From Bacillota bacterium (GTDB lineage: Bacteria; Bacillota_A; Clostridia; Clostridiales; Clostridiaceae): 5,914 bases of DNA. The stretch lies in NCBI GenBank assembly GCA_021780795.1, contig JAJXYA010000454.1, positions 1-5,914 of the forward strand, in the 5' to 3' direction. Each line of letters begins with the position of its first letter. The stretch's first letter is position 1. Under the pieces are notes generated by a model. It was given only the letters and a program-made list of their open reading frames with translations, had not been told where the DNA came from and did not search any database. Shown here piece by piece: positions 5,154 through 5,914 of this stretch. Position numbers and translations under genes: made by a program.

Positions 5154-5914
5154 CTACTCAATTTGTTTGTTTTGAATCTTTCCATCGTTCACAAAAATCA
5201 AATTGCTACTTGTAACCTTTATAAAACTTCCACTATAGCTTACCTTTTTATTGCTTTTTGCATCTAAAATATTATGCTCTAAACTATTGTTAATTAGAAC
5301 CTTACCTTCTGCTGTTATGTTTATATTATTTTTGTCTGCTGAAGCATTTAAATTTATTGTTTGCCAATTTGAGGATTTTTGTTCCATTGTACCATATAAA
5401 ATTTTTGTAACCATATTGTTATTACCAATTCCTATGTAAATATTATCGTTACTGTCAATTCCAAGCAAGTAGGCATTCTCACTATAAACTACATTTCTTG
5501 CTTCTGAATATTTTATGCAGCCATTGTCTAAATCTTCGTATATAAATCCAAATTTATCATCAAAAGTTTTAATGCTTCCAATATTTTGAGAATTAAGCAT
5601 AGATGTAGTTTGACCATTAACATCGTTATACAAAATATAATTCCTGCCATTAGTTTTTAAAACCTTGGCATAGAAAATACCCATTATTGTAGAATATTCT
5701 ATGTCTTCAATTTTATCTCTTTCACTATTTAATTGAAGCTTTATAGGATTGTTATTGGTATCAGTTGGCGCTTGTTTTATGTTATTTTCTGCATTATATT
5801 TGTAAATTTCAATTATGTCCTTTTCAGAAGATTTAACTTCACATAAAATTATTGAATCTATATCAGGAAGCCAATTGGCATATACTCTAGAGTAACCGCT
5901 ACTTAAACTTACTG
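5154..5914 (-). CDS. Unrecognised beta-rich protein, C-terminal 252 residues (5' end outside window)
   Basis: The frame is open from the stop at 5154 to the window edge (first whole codon at 5912), so the Met at 5684 is internal and the true start lies outside. That Met has no clear ribosome site, and the 76 codons upstream are clean coding sequence. They include VYANWLPDIDSIILCEVKS and then EIYKYNAENN, followed by an Asn/Thr-rich low-complexity stretch (NNIKQAPTDTNNN). The protein is rich in short strands separated by Asn, Gly and Asp turns (for example GIDSNDNIYIGIGNNN and FVNDGKIQNKQ). This suggests a propeller or other all-beta repeat fold, as in many clostridial extracytoplasmic proteins. 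No catalytic motif, no membrane segment in the visible part and only two cysteines are seen. I do not recognise the family, and the N-terminus, where a signal or anchor would be, is not visible. Confidence 0.85.
   Translation of the reverse strand, partial: VSLSSGYSRVYANWLPDIDSIILCEVKSSEKDIIEIYKYNAENNIKQAPTDTNNNPIKLQLNSERDKIEDIEYSTIMGIFYAKVLKTNGRNYILYNDVNGQTTSMLNSQNIGSIKTFDDKFGFIYEDLDNGCIKYSEARNVVYSENAYLLGIDSNDNIYIGIGNNNMVTKILYGTMEQKSSNWQTINLNASADKNNINITAEGKVLINNSLEHNILDAKSNKKVSYSGSFIKVTSSNLIFVNDGKIQNKQIE

Noticed and set aside
5251..5439. Plus-strand open frame of 62 codons with a hydrophobic product
   Set aside because: It is antisense to the right-edge gene. Hydrophobicity is expected from the complement of its Asn/Lys-rich codons, and I saw no supporting ribosome site.
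5684..5684. Met at 5684 as the start of the right-edge gene
   Set aside because: The same frame stays open for 76 more codons to the window edge with good coding character, and no clear Shine-Dalgarno sequence precedes this ATG.

Overview
The window looks like a piece of a low-GC Clostridium chromosome (Clostridium sensu stricto is my inference). The DNA is strongly A+T rich. It carries an archaeal-type aspartyl-tRNA synthetase next to amidotransferase genes, a T-box riboswitch, and a small clostridial-style ferredoxin. Every gene I can support lies on the minus strand, so transcription runs from high to low coordinates. The two edge genes are cut by the window.

Reading in the direction of transcription: 5914-5154 is the 3' part of an unrecognised, beta-rich protein gene that enters from outside the window. 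5069-4881 is a single-cluster [4Fe-4S] ferredoxin with a good terminator behind it (4856-4818). A promoter at 4733-4705 then serves a long gene (4645-2204). It encodes a sugar-phosphate nucleotidyltransferase with a left-handed beta-helix and a C-terminal phosphohexomutase-like half whose catalytic motifs are degenerate. A second promoter (2172-2144) starts a T-box leader of roughly 300 nt (about 2137-1841). The leader controls aspS (1820-528), gatC (482-195) and gatA (176 to beyond the left edge); gatB probably follows outside.

The last block forms one coherent system. The AspRS carries the two residues known to mark non-discriminating archaeal-type enzymes (His25 and Pro76), so it should charge both tRNA-Asp and tRNA-Asn. 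GatCAB would then amidate Asp-tRNA-Asn to Asn-tRNA-Asn, and Glu-tRNA-Gln to Gln-tRNA-Gln. The T-box specifier loop reads GAAC, which holds overlapping Glu (GAA) and Asn (AAC) codons. This matches the two-codon T-box described for the equivalent operon of Clostridium acetobutylicum. It would let one RNA switch sense both uncharged tRNA-Glu and uncharged tRNA-Asn. All three operon genes start with TTG.

The strongest points for a second look are the tandem-codon T-box, the degenerate mutase half of the nucleotidyltransferase fusion, and the truncated unknown protein at the right edge.
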